A stretch of 20,418 nucleotides of DNA, taken from assembly GCA_003501365.1 (NCBI GenBank), contig DNPP01000250.1, forward strand, positions 1 to 20,418. Reading direction: 5' to 3'. Shown here in pieces: positions 14,857 through 20,418 of the stretch; positions within the stretch are counted from its first letter, which is position 1, and each line of letters starts with the position of its first letter. Under the pieces are notes generated by a model. That model was not told the origin of the DNA and ran no database searches. It saw only the letters and a program-made list of their open reading frames with translations. Made by a program: the position numbers and the translations under genes. The stretch comes from Bacillota bacterium (GTDB lineage Bacteria > Bacillota > UBA4882 > UBA8346).

Positions 14857-15244
14857 AAAAGAATTAAATACTTTATTCAATAGCAGCCTAGTCTTTGATC
14901 ATCTGATTAAGAATAAAAGTTCTCTCACCGCCTACCTGGAAGACGGCAGCAAACTCTCCGGCAGGCTCCTGGGGTGGGATCCCCAATACTTGATTATTCT
15001 TTACGGGAAAACCTTACAAGTAGTACCCGCCGCTAAACTGGTACGACTACAGGCTGAACTTGATAATACCCAAACCATGCCGGAGACGCCTGAAATCCCC
15101 GAAGCTACCAAGCCGAAATTTAACTTGGAACCCATGGAGAGTCCATCGTTAAAGGATCAAATAATGGCGGCCAAATCTCAAAATACCGACATTGATGCAC
15201 CGCCGGCCAAAGACCGTTTAGATCATTTAGTAAAAAACTTGTGA
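14849..15244 (+). CDS. Small Hfq/Sm-fold-like protein with disordered tail
   Basis: This 131-residue protein is encoded between the actin-like ATPase and an unknown gene. Residues about 5-68 can be aligned by eye with Hfq: an N-terminal helix (ELNTLFNSSLVFDHLIKNK), an Sm1-like segment (LTAYLEDGSKLSGRLLGWDP followed by QYLIIL), and an Sm2-like segment (TLQVVPAAKLVRLQ). Hfq has corresponding YLVNGIKLQGQIESFDQF and QMVYKHAISTVV. The Hfq YKH signature is replaced by PAA, so the classical uridine pocket is missing. The last 60 residues are Pro/Glu-rich and probably disordered, ending in a short amphipathic KDRLDHLVKN. The start overlaps the previous stop by 8 bases. It may be an RNA-binding or ring-forming adaptor; this is inference from fold resemblance only. 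Confidence 0.65.
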   Translation: MNEKELNTLFNSSLVFDHLIKNKSSLTAYLEDGSKLSGRLLGWDPQYLIILYGKTLQVVPAAKLVRLQAELDNTQTMPETPEIPEATKPKFNLEPMESPSLKDQIMAAKSQNTDIDAPPAKDRLDHLVKNL

Positions 15245-15255
15245 GGAGTTAACCC

Positions 15256-16098
15256 ATGAACCCGAGTCAAGATCTCCTGGAGAAAATGGCTCTTCCCTAT
15301 TATGCCCATTGTCAAGCCAGGATAGCGCCGGCCTTGCATTCGATTGCCTGGAACAAGGTGGCGCTCTCCTGTTATATTGATATTGCCATTTTATTAAAAG
15401 GCGTAGAGCCGCCCACTAGTTATCTCCGTAAAATCCGGTCTTTCTACGATAATTACGGAGATATTGCGACTTCTCATCCCTTACTCGGCGATTTGGATGC
15501 CCTATCCCGTAACTTGATCCATTTAGATAAAGCAAATAACAACGCTTTGACTGCCTTTGCCGTAAAATGGAATTCAATTATTCATGTTTTAGAGGCTTTT
15601 TGTTTCGAACTGCTTCCCCTGCATCATATCAATGACCCTGACCAAATCGCAGAAACATTGCAGTCTTTGGTTTATGCAATGATCGAGGAACGCACTTTGC
15701 CCCGTTGGTCTGAATTATTGGAACAACAGCAAAGTGAATTATCAAGGTTATTCCAATTAAAAAACCTTCCCAGTGCCGCTTTATCAAAGGTACATTTCAA
15801 ATACCAGTATAGCGCCAACTATCAAAGCGACCAACAATGGTTGATCGATTTAATTCAAAGCGATCAGGAATTACAAGATGCGGTCGTAATCTTAAATAAA
15901 AACTTTCTGCGCTTGGTAAACCTAATCAATGAAAAAGTCCCGGAACCCGACCGCCGATTACAAGTCCATCCGGTAAAACCAGAAACCATGAGTCCTTCAC
16001 AAGATTATCGTCTCACCGTTACTTACTCATTCGACGGCAATGACGAAGGCGAATACCGGGCCAATTTCTTTCCCCTGCTGCGGAACTTTTTAAAATAA
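15256..16098 (+). CDS. Unrecognised 280-residue soluble protein of the actin-like operon
   Basis: I do not recognise this protein. It is a complete open frame with GAGGAG overlapping the previous stop and ATG 11 bases after it, so it is clearly part of the operon. It has no signal peptide and no membrane helix. Residues 1-225 look almost wholly alpha-helical, with regularly spaced hydrophobics and aromatic-rich stretches (AWNKVALSCYIDIAILL, HVLEAFCFELLPLHHIN). The last 50 residues switch to a probable beta strand (YRLTVTYSFD) and end in FFPLLRNFLK. No catalytic motif or metal cluster stands out. Its position suggests a filament adaptor, nucleation factor or cargo binder for the actin-like protein. 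That is a guess from context. Confidence 0.85.
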   Translation: MNPSQDLLEKMALPYYAHCQARIAPALHSIAWNKVALSCYIDIAILLKGVEPPTSYLRKIRSFYDNYGDIATSHPLLGDLDALSRNLIHLDKANNNALTAFAVKWNSIIHVLEAFCFELLPLHHINDPDQIAETLQSLVYAMIEERTLPRWSELLEQQQSELSRLFQLKNLPSAALSKVHFKYQYSANYQSDQQWLIDLIQSDQELQDAVVILNKNFLRLVNLINEKVPEPDRRLQVHPVKPETMSPSQDYRLTVTYSFDGNDEGEYRANFFPLLRNFLK

Positions 16099-16110
16099 TG
16101 CCCAATCGGC

Positions 16111-16767
16111 TTACAATGAACTAAATTGTTCCCTTTTGGTATCAAACTCTGCTGAAGTTCTTATCTTATTTAAATCGTTAATAACGATCAGACCTTCTTC
16201 AATTTTAAGATACTCTTTTCTTTCAAATCCTTTCAAAATTCCTTCCGCCTCTCTTAACTCCAACCCGGTCATGTAACTTAAATCCTGCGGTGAAGTATAA
16301 ATCTGGATATTGGAATTTTGTTCGGGTTTCTTTTGATGATTCTCGCCCAATAAAGTCAACATTCCGGTAATTCTGCCCGATGCCGTCTTAAGACTAAAAT
16401 TTTGAACCTGGCGGGCAGTAAACCAAATGCGATCACAAAGAATTTGAACCAGTTTCACCAAAAGTTGGGGCTTCTTGGCGATAAATTGCTCAAAATTATC
16501 GGCAGTCAAACCAATCACTTTGGTTGGCTCGGTCGCTACCGCAGTTGCCGAACGCAGTTTACGGTTGATTACCGCCATTTCACCAATGATATCACCCGGA
16601 CTAAGCAAAGCGAGGACTTTTTCACTTGACTTGGTGATTTTACATATCTTAACATGGCCGGAAACAATAATAAACATCTCTTCACCCGGCACAAATTCAC
16701 ATAAGATGATTTCCCCTGTTTGATAAGTCCGGCTAAATCGATCCGTAGTCGTTTCATTTTCCGGCAT
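16111..16767 (-). CDS. Crp/Fnr-family transcriptional regulator
   Basis: The N-terminal cyclic-nucleotide-binding fold (about 15-115) contains GEEMFIIVSGHVKI and a well-kept phosphate-binding cassette, GDIIGEMAVINRKLRSATAV, with the expected Glu and Arg-Ser. A connecting helix follows, and the C-terminal winged helix (about 150-205; SPQDLSYMTGLELREAEGIL, KGFERKEYLKIEEGLIVI) is of Crp type. Length from ATG 16767 is 218, the family norm. I chose this ATG because GGGGAG lies 6 bases upstream; TTG 16782 would put that site inside the gene. It follows the second cyclic-nucleotide-fold gene by about 50 bases on the same strand. Its stop is only 12 bases from that of the convergent actin operon. Ligand and targets are unknown. 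Confidence 0.9.
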   Translation of the reverse strand: MPENETTTDRFSRTYQTGEIILCEFVPGEEMFIIVSGHVKICKITKSSEKVLALLSPGDIIGEMAVINRKLRSATAVATEPTKVIGLTADNFEQFIAKKPQLLVKLVQILCDRIWFTARQVQNFSLKTASGRITGMLTLLGENHQKKPEQNSNIQIYTSPQDLSYMTGLELREAEGILKGFERKEYLKIEEGLIVINDLNKIRTSAEFDTKREQFSSL

Positions 16768-16818
16768 CCCTGTCTCCCCCAATTCAAATTCGTTGATTAA
16801 TAAAGTCGCAATACATGA

Positions 16819-17334
16819 TTAATGGTTCTGTAAAGCAAGCAACTTATCCCTTATTGACTCCACCAATTTTCCATCCGGATATAGTTCCAGATATTTTTGG
16901 TAGATATACGACGCCTGTTTAGGCTGATTATGATCGGAGTAATACTCCCCAATCTCCAGCAGTTTGTCGGCGGTCGATGAATCCGTTTCCGGGCCGGCCA
17001 GTTTTTCCACTTTGCGATTGTACTCCCGCAACGTATTGGCAAGTGAACTGAATAATTTAAACCCGATTCGCAGGTTCTTGGCGATTAACTCATTAAATTC
17101 AGATGGTTTCAAAGCATAAATATAAGCTTCCTCGGTTACAGTCGCCGTTTCACATTGTCCCACACTTTCCATCGCCGCCACCAACCCAAAAAATTCACCA
17201 TCACCAAGCACATCGGTGACAACCTCATTATCCGCGCCGAATTTGCGGGTAAGGCGTACCTTCCCGGTCTTAATCAGATAAAGTTCCCGGGCAGGGTCGC
17301 CTTCAAAATACATCACATTTCCCTTTTTAAACAA
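16819..17334 (-). CDS. Cyclic-nucleotide-binding-fold protein with TPR-like C-terminus
   Basis: The N-terminal part is a cNMP-binding beta-barrel (GNVMYFEGDPARELYLIKTG, DGEFFGLVAAMESV). The C-terminal 50 residues (ADKLLEIGEYYSDHNQPKQA, SYIYQKYLELYPDGKLVESI) resemble a tetratricopeptide pair; there is no helix-turn-helix, so it is not a Crp regulator. In the phosphate cassette the usual Glu after FG is Leu and the Arg-Ser pair is missing, so nucleotide binding is doubtful. The start is uncertain. TTG 17334 has no ribosome binding site. A perfect AAGGAGG lies 8 bases before an in-frame ATC at 17361, giving nine extra residues (ETAEINPK after the initiator) that fit the family. I list the conservative TTG. 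It is co-transcribed with the Crp-like gene downstream. Confidence 0.82.
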   Translation of the reverse strand: MFKKGNVMYFEGDPARELYLIKTGKVRLTRKFGADNEVVTDVLGDGEFFGLVAAMESVGQCETATVTEEAYIYALKPSEFNELIAKNLRIGFKLFSSLANTLREYNRKVEKLAGPETDSSTADKLLEIGEYYSDHNQPKQASYIYQKYLELYPDGKLVESIRDKLLALQNH

Positions 17335-17358
17335 TTTTGGATTAATCTCGGCGGTTTC

Positions 17359-17376
17359 GATAGCAGCCGCCTCCTT
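17359..17376 (-). promoter_or_regulatory. Ribosome binding site pointing to an ATC codon
   Basis: AAGGAGG (17370-17376) is a perfect anti-16S match, followed by an 8-base spacer and the in-frame codon ATC (17359-17361). No ATG, GTG or TTG occurs at the right distance in the frame of the cNMP/TPR gene. The only ATG nearby in another frame, upstream, leads to a short unrelated peptide. Confidence 0.55.
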
Positions 17377-17435
17377 CCCAGAAAACTTTTCATCTTTTTG
17401 CGCACTAGGCCGGATAAATAATTACCCTTATCATC

Positions 17436-17464
17436 ATTATCGGTCAAACCGTAAATCTTTACAA
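17436..17464 (-). promoter_or_regulatory. Probable promoter of the cNMP-fold gene pair
   Basis: On the minus strand, TTGTAA (17459-17464) and GATAAT (17436-17441) are separated by 17 bases, matching consensus at 4 of 6 and 5 of 6 positions. The start would be near 17429, leaving about 53 bases before the AAGGAGG site. Confidence 0.5.
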
Positions 17465-17553
17465 GGTTTTCTGTCCAATGAACCGCAAAATTGAATTTAA
17501 ATGTTTACGCACGCTAACGAGGAGCAGGCCAGCATGGGAACTTAAATAACTTT

Positions 17554-17570
17554 AACGGAAGATAACGGAA
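17554..17570. repeat. Two AACGGAA direct repeats, one helical turn apart
   Basis: AACGGAA occurs at 17554-17560 and again at 17564-17570, exactly 10 bases apart. The second copy ends 8 bases before the -35 of the methyltransferase-leu promoter. This is where an activator dimer on one DNA face would bind. No regulator is assigned. Confidence 0.35.
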
Positions 17571-17578
17571 ATTAAGCC

Positions 17579-17607
17579 TTGACGTCTCAATTTTAATTGT
17601 GTATAAT
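17579..17607 (+). promoter_or_regulatory. Sigma-A promoter of the methyltransferase-leu genes
   Basis: TTGACG (17579-17584) and TATAAT (17602-17607) are separated by 17 bases, matching at 5 of 6 and 6 of 6 positions. Transcription would start near 17614, about 27 bases before the ATG. It is the best canonical promoter in the window. Confidence 0.85.
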
Positions 17608-17640
17608 TGAAGAAAATATATTTTTAAGGAAGTATTGGCT

Positions 17641-18471
17641 ATGAATACTGTGGGCTCAAAAGATGTTTTGACTTTGGAAGAGGCGAGCCAGCTGTTTCAA
17701 GTAAGTACTAAAACATTTTTAAAATTACTGCGAGAAGAAGATATTCCGGCCCGTAAGGTTGGCCGTGAATGGCGATTTTCCCGTAGCGCCCTGCTGACTT
17801 GGATCGAATCGGGAAACTCCCGGGCCTATGCATCGGTTGAAGCGGAGAACAACGCCTATTTTGATCAAGTTGCCCCGGTCTATGATGAATTAAGGAAAGG
17901 CTGTTACGGTAATGCTCTCCGGGATATATTGATTTCTCGTTTTACCCCCCCTGCCGGTTCCGAGGTGGCTGATATCGGCACCGGTACCGGATACTTAGCA
18001 AAAGGACTGGCCAAATACGCGGGAAAAATTAACGCCATCGATTCATCTGCCGCCATGCTTGAAGTGGCGGCCAGCGATTTTCTAAAAATGGGTTTGACTA
18101 ATATTGAGCCATTGGCCGGCGACGCCCACGATCTGCCTCTGGAAGATGCCAGCCAGGATATGGTCTTTGCCAATCTAGTATTACATCATCTATCAGAACC
18201 GACTCTCTCCATTGCAGAAATGTTTCGGGTATTAAAACCGGGCGGACGGTGTATTATTACCGATGTGAAACAACATAACCATCAATGGGTCAAGCAAGAA
18301 AAGTTCGATTTATGGATGGGGTTTGAATTGGATGAACTTAACGCTTGGTTTAAAGAAGCCGGTTTCATTGAGAGCGAAGCCAATGACCTCGGTTGTATCT
18401 GCCGGACCTCCAATAATGCCGGTATGACTGTTGAAATACCTATGTTCTTAGCCATAGGAACCAAACCTTAA
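17641..18471 (+). CDS. Excisionase-like helix-turn-helix fused to a SAM methyltransferase
   Basis: Two domains are clear. Residues about 8-58 form an excisionase/MerR-like DNA-binding domain (LTLEEASQLFQVSTKTFLKL, IPARKVGREWRFSRSALLTW). Residues about 70-235 are a class I methyltransferase: YFDQVAPVYDELR, motif I VADIGTGTGYLAKGL (109-123), acidic Asp134 in INAIDSS, DAHDLPLEDASQDMVFANLV and a post-motif III LKPGGRCIITDV. The methyl acceptor is unknown; the type matches UbiE/Methyltransf_11 small-molecule enzymes. ATG 17641 has AAGGA about 10 bases upstream; TTG 17635 is possible but too close. The gene ends 22 bases before leuC, with no terminator between, so co-transcription with leucine genes is likely. 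The helix-turn-helix may regulate its own promoter or may only be a binding module. Confidence 0.88.
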   Translation: MNTVGSKDVLTLEEASQLFQVSTKTFLKLLREEDIPARKVGREWRFSRSALLTWIESGNSRAYASVEAENNAYFDQVAPVYDELRKGCYGNALRDILISRFTPPAGSEVADIGTGTGYLAKGLAKYAGKINAIDSSAAMLEVAASDFLKMGLTNIEPLAGDAHDLPLEDASQDMVFANLVLHHLSEPTLSIAEMFRVLKPGGRCIITDVKQHNHQWVKQEKFDLWMGFELDELNAWFKEAGFIESEANDLGCICRTSNNAGMTVEIPMFLAIGTKP

Positions 18472-18493
18472 CCCAAAGAGGAGATGAACATCC

Positions 18494-19762
18494 ATGGGAA
18501 TGACCATTACCGAAAAGATTCTGGCGGCGCACGCCGGAAAAAGTACAGTTTCTCCCGGAGAACTGATCGATGTCTCGCTAGATATGGTTCTCGGCAACGA
18601 CATCACGAGTCCGGTGGCAATTAAAGAATTTAACAAGATTGGAGTAGCTAAGGTATTCGATCCCGACAAGATCGCTTTAGTCCCGGATCATTTTACGCCC
18701 AATAAAGATATCAAATCCGCTGAGCAAGCCAAAATGTTGCGGGATTTTGCCCGGCGCCACGGTATCACCAATTACTTTGAAGTCGGTGAGATGGGAGTCG
18801 AACACTGTCTACTCCCCGAAAAAGGGCTGGTGTTGCCGGGTGATCTGGTTATTGGCGCCGATTCTCACACTTGTACCTATGGCGCCTTAGGCGCCTTTTC
18901 AACCGGAGTGGGCAGCACCGATATGGCAGCCGGTATGGCTACCGGCAAAGCCTGGCTCAAAGTACCCGAGAGTATTCGTTTTGTCTATACCGGAAAGCTC
19001 CCCCGTTGGATCGGAGGAAAAGACTTGATCCTCTTCACCATCGGCAAAATTGGAGTGGACGGGGCTCTTTACCAGGCCATGGAGTTCACCGGCGAAGCCA
19101 TTACCGCCCTTTCGATGGAGGGACGTTTCACCATGGCCAACATGGCTATCGAAGCCGGTGCTAAAAACGGTATCTTTGCAATTGATGATAAAACCCTGGA
19201 GTACGTTAATAACCGGTCCCGGCGGAAATATACCGTATTTACCGGCGATCCGGACGCCAAATATTCCAAGAACTATGAATGGGATATCTCTAAACTGGAG
19301 CCGCAAATCGCCTTCCCGCATCTTCCGGAAAATGCCAAACCTCTATCTGAGTGCGGCACCGTCAACATCGACCAATGCATCATTGGTTCCTGCACCAACG
19401 GCAGGATCGGAGACCTCAGAGAAGCGGCGGCAGTTTTGAAGGGCAATAAAGTCAACTCCAACGTTCGCTTGATTGTGATTCCCGGGACTCAAGCCATTTG
19501 GCGTCAAGCCATGCAAGAAGGTTTGTTCGAAATCTTTCTCGACGCCGGAGCCGCCATTTCAACCCCAACTTGTGGTCCCTGCCTGGGAGGACATATGGGC
19601 ATTCTGGCCAAGGGTGAACGGGCCGTTGCCACCACTAACCGCAACTTTGTAGGTAGGATGGGCCATCCTGAAAGTGAAGTATATCTGGCCGGGCCGGCGA
19701 TAGCCGCCGCATCGGCCATAGCCGGAAAAATCGCCGGTCCTGAGGAGGTAGGAGTAAAATGA
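18494..19762 (+). CDS. leuC: 3-isopropylmalate dehydratase large subunit
   Basis: This is the large subunit of the [4Fe-4S] isomerase that converts 2-isopropylmalate to 3-isopropylmalate in leucine synthesis. Seen: PDHFTPNKDIKSAEQ, GADSHTCTYGALGAF (121-135), IIGSCTNGR with Cys300, and STPTCGPCLGGHMG with Cys360 and Cys363. These three cysteines hold the cluster. Length (422) is that of the shorter archaeal/Firmicutes-type LeuC/HacA branch, not the 466-residue Escherichia coli type. Members of this branch can also act on homoaconitate or dimethylmaleate. The following leuD and leuB favour leucine. ATG 18494 has GAGGAG 10 bases upstream. The stop overlaps the leuD start (ATGA), implying coupled synthesis of the two subunits. 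No leuA lies upstream in the window. Confidence 0.95.
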   Translation: MGMTITEKILAAHAGKSTVSPGELIDVSLDMVLGNDITSPVAIKEFNKIGVAKVFDPDKIALVPDHFTPNKDIKSAEQAKMLRDFARRHGITNYFEVGEMGVEHCLLPEKGLVLPGDLVIGADSHTCTYGALGAFSTGVGSTDMAAGMATGKAWLKVPESIRFVYTGKLPRWIGGKDLILFTIGKIGVDGALYQAMEFTGEAITALSMEGRFTMANMAIEAGAKNGIFAIDDKTLEYVNNRSRRKYTVFTGDPDAKYSKNYEWDISKLEPQIAFPHLPENAKPLSECGTVNIDQCIIGSCTNGRIGDLREAAAVLKGNKVNSNVRLIVIPGTQAIWRQAMQEGLFEIFLDAGAAISTPTCGPCLGGHMGILAKGERAVATTNRNFVGRMGHPESEVYLAGPAIAAASAIAGKIAGPEEVGVK

Positions 19763-20262
19763 ATTTAATTCAAGGAAAAGTTTGGCGCTTTGGTAATGAT
19801 GTGGATACCGATCTCATTATTCCGGCCCGTTACTTAAATACCAGCGACCCACAGGAATTAGCGACCCATTGTATGGAAGACGCCGATCCTACCTTTTCCG
19901 ACAAAGTCCAACCAAGTGATATCATCGTTGCCGGAAAAAATTTCGGGTGCGGCAGTTCCCGGGAACATGCTCCAATTGCTATCAAGGCCGCCGGAGTTAC
20001 CTGTGTCATAGCCGCTTCATTTGCCCGGATTTTTTACCGCAACTCCATCAATATCGGGCTGCCGATCCTGGAGTCACCCCAAGCCAGTCAAGCCATTTCT
20101 GAAGGTGATCAAGTGGAAATCGACCTAAGCAGCGGTCAGATAAAAGATTTAACCACCGGAAAGGTATTTCAGGCCGAAAAGTTCCCGCCTTTCATGCAAG
20201 AATTGATCGCAGCCGGCGGGTTGATTGAGTATGTGAAAAAGCAGGTGGGTACCGATGTATAA
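19759..20262 (+). CDS. leuD: 3-isopropylmalate dehydratase small subunit
   Basis: This is the swivel-domain subunit that completes the LeuCD active site. Seen: WRFGNDVDTDLIIPARYL (9-26), GKNFGCGSSREHAP (59-72) and SFARIFYRNSINIGLPIL. Length (167) fits the short LeuD/HacB branch that partners the short LeuC type. The gene begins within the leuC stop (4-base overlap), with GAGGAGGTAGGAG just upstream. Its own stop overlaps the start of leuB by 8 bases. The substrate-choosing loop near FYRNSINIGLP was not used to separate isopropylmalate from homoaconitate because I cannot do this reliably by eye. Confidence 0.95.
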   Translation: MNLIQGKVWRFGNDVDTDLIIPARYLNTSDPQELATHCMEDADPTFSDKVQPSDIIVAGKNFGCGSSREHAPIAIKAAGVTCVIAASFARIFYRNSINIGLPILESPQASQAISEGDQVEIDLSSGQIKDLTTGKVFQAEKFPPFMQELIAAGGLIEYVKKQVGTDV

Positions 20263-20418
20263 AATCGCTGTATTAGCCGGAGATGGGATCGGACGGGAGA
20301 TCGTCCCCCAGGCGGTCGCCACTCTACAAAAGATCAGCAAAAAATTCGATATCCCCCTGGAGTTTCATGAGGGCCTAATCAGTGAAGACGCTTATAACAA
20401 ATACGGTCATCCGCTTCC
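20255..20418 (+). CDS. leuB: 3-isopropylmalate dehydrogenase (5' part, runs off the window)
   Basis: The frame starts at ATG 20255, with AGGTGGG a few bases upstream, and stays open to the right edge (54 codons). The N-terminus YKIAVLAGDGIGREIVPQAV is the classic opening of the isopropylmalate/isocitrate dehydrogenase family, and FHEGLISEDAYNKYGHPL fits LeuB at the position of the second strand. The enzyme oxidises and decarboxylates 3-isopropylmalate with NAD+. The usual opening is PGDGIGPE; here the Pro before Gly is Ala and the Pro before Glu is Arg, common variants in some branches. Gene order after leuCD supports LeuB over isocitrate or homoisocitrate dehydrogenase, but the specificity residues lie outside the window. 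Confidence 0.9.
   Translation, partial: MYKIAVLAGDGIGREIVPQAVATLQKISKKFDIPLEFHEGLISEDAYNKYGHPL

Larger units (their letters stand above)
17335..17640. other. Divergent control region between cNMP-fold and methyltransferase genes
   Basis: About 300 bases hold, leftward, the ribosome binding site and promoter of the two cNMP-fold genes and, rightward, a 10-base direct repeat and the promoter of the methyltransferase-leu genes. About 85 bases between (17465-17550) show nothing recognisable. No T-box leader is present before the leucine genes. Confidence 0.6.

Noticed and set aside
17377..17640. T-box or leucine attenuator before the leucine genes
   Set aside because: No T-box core sequence, no terminator-antiterminator pair and no Leu-rich leader peptide were seen; the first gene downstream is the methyltransferase fusion.
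18899..19321. A 140-codon minus-strand frame opposite leuC
   Set aside because: It is a shadow of a strongly conserved gene and has no ribosome binding site or motif.

Overview
The window looks like a chromosomal segment of a Firmicutes-type bacterium. Evidence: strong AAGGAGG-like ribosome binding sites, near-consensus sigma-A promoters, moderate GC, many TTG starts, an ABC sugar operon without its own ATPase, and an ftsE-ftsX-M23-S41 cell-wall operon. A YibQ-type divergent polysaccharide deacetylase is more usual in bacteria with an outer membrane, so a diderm Firmicutes lineage is possible (inference). No rRNA, tRNA, CRISPR array or transposase was seen.

Region 1 (1-785): the tail of a membrane protein, then an O-methyltransferase that has lost its N-terminal part, then a hairpin repeat between convergent genes. 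Region 2 (786-7543, minus strand): a sugar-uptake operon, transcribed lacI - binding protein - permease - permease - BadF-type sugar kinase - GH4 glycosidase. Three related palindromes with a central CG, built on the half-site GTTATTATT, flank lacI and are good candidates for its operators; one overlaps the -10 of the lacI promoter. Region 3 (7544-7867): lacI control region, a decayed chemotaxis-receptor fragment and a terminator.

Region 4 (7868-13483, minus strand): ftsE, ftsX, a coiled-coil M23 peptidase with all catalytic residues, an S41/PDZ protease and a divergent polysaccharide deacetylase. This is a peptidoglycan-remodelling unit in which the FtsEX ABC machine probably controls the M23 enzyme. 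Several of these genes start with TTG.

Region 5 (13484-16098, plus strand): the most unusual part. An extended -10 promoter and a leader with a 9-bp inverted repeat precede three tightly packed genes: a ParM/StbA-type actin-like ATPase, a small protein whose N-terminal half reads like an Hfq/Sm fold but lacks the Hfq YKH signature, and a 280-residue protein I do not recognise. I propose this as a candidate undescribed actin-Sm module. It converges, with only 12 bp between stop codons, on Region 6 (16111-17361, minus strand): a Crp-like regulator and a cyclic-nucleotide-binding-fold/TPR protein whose best ribosome binding site points to an ATC codon.

Region 7 (17436-20418): divergent promoters, then a fusion of an excisionase-like helix-turn-helix with a SAM methyltransferase, followed by leuC, leuD and the start of leuB with overlapping reading frames. 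The methyltransferase fusion sits directly ahead of the leucine genes under a near-perfect sigma-A promoter.
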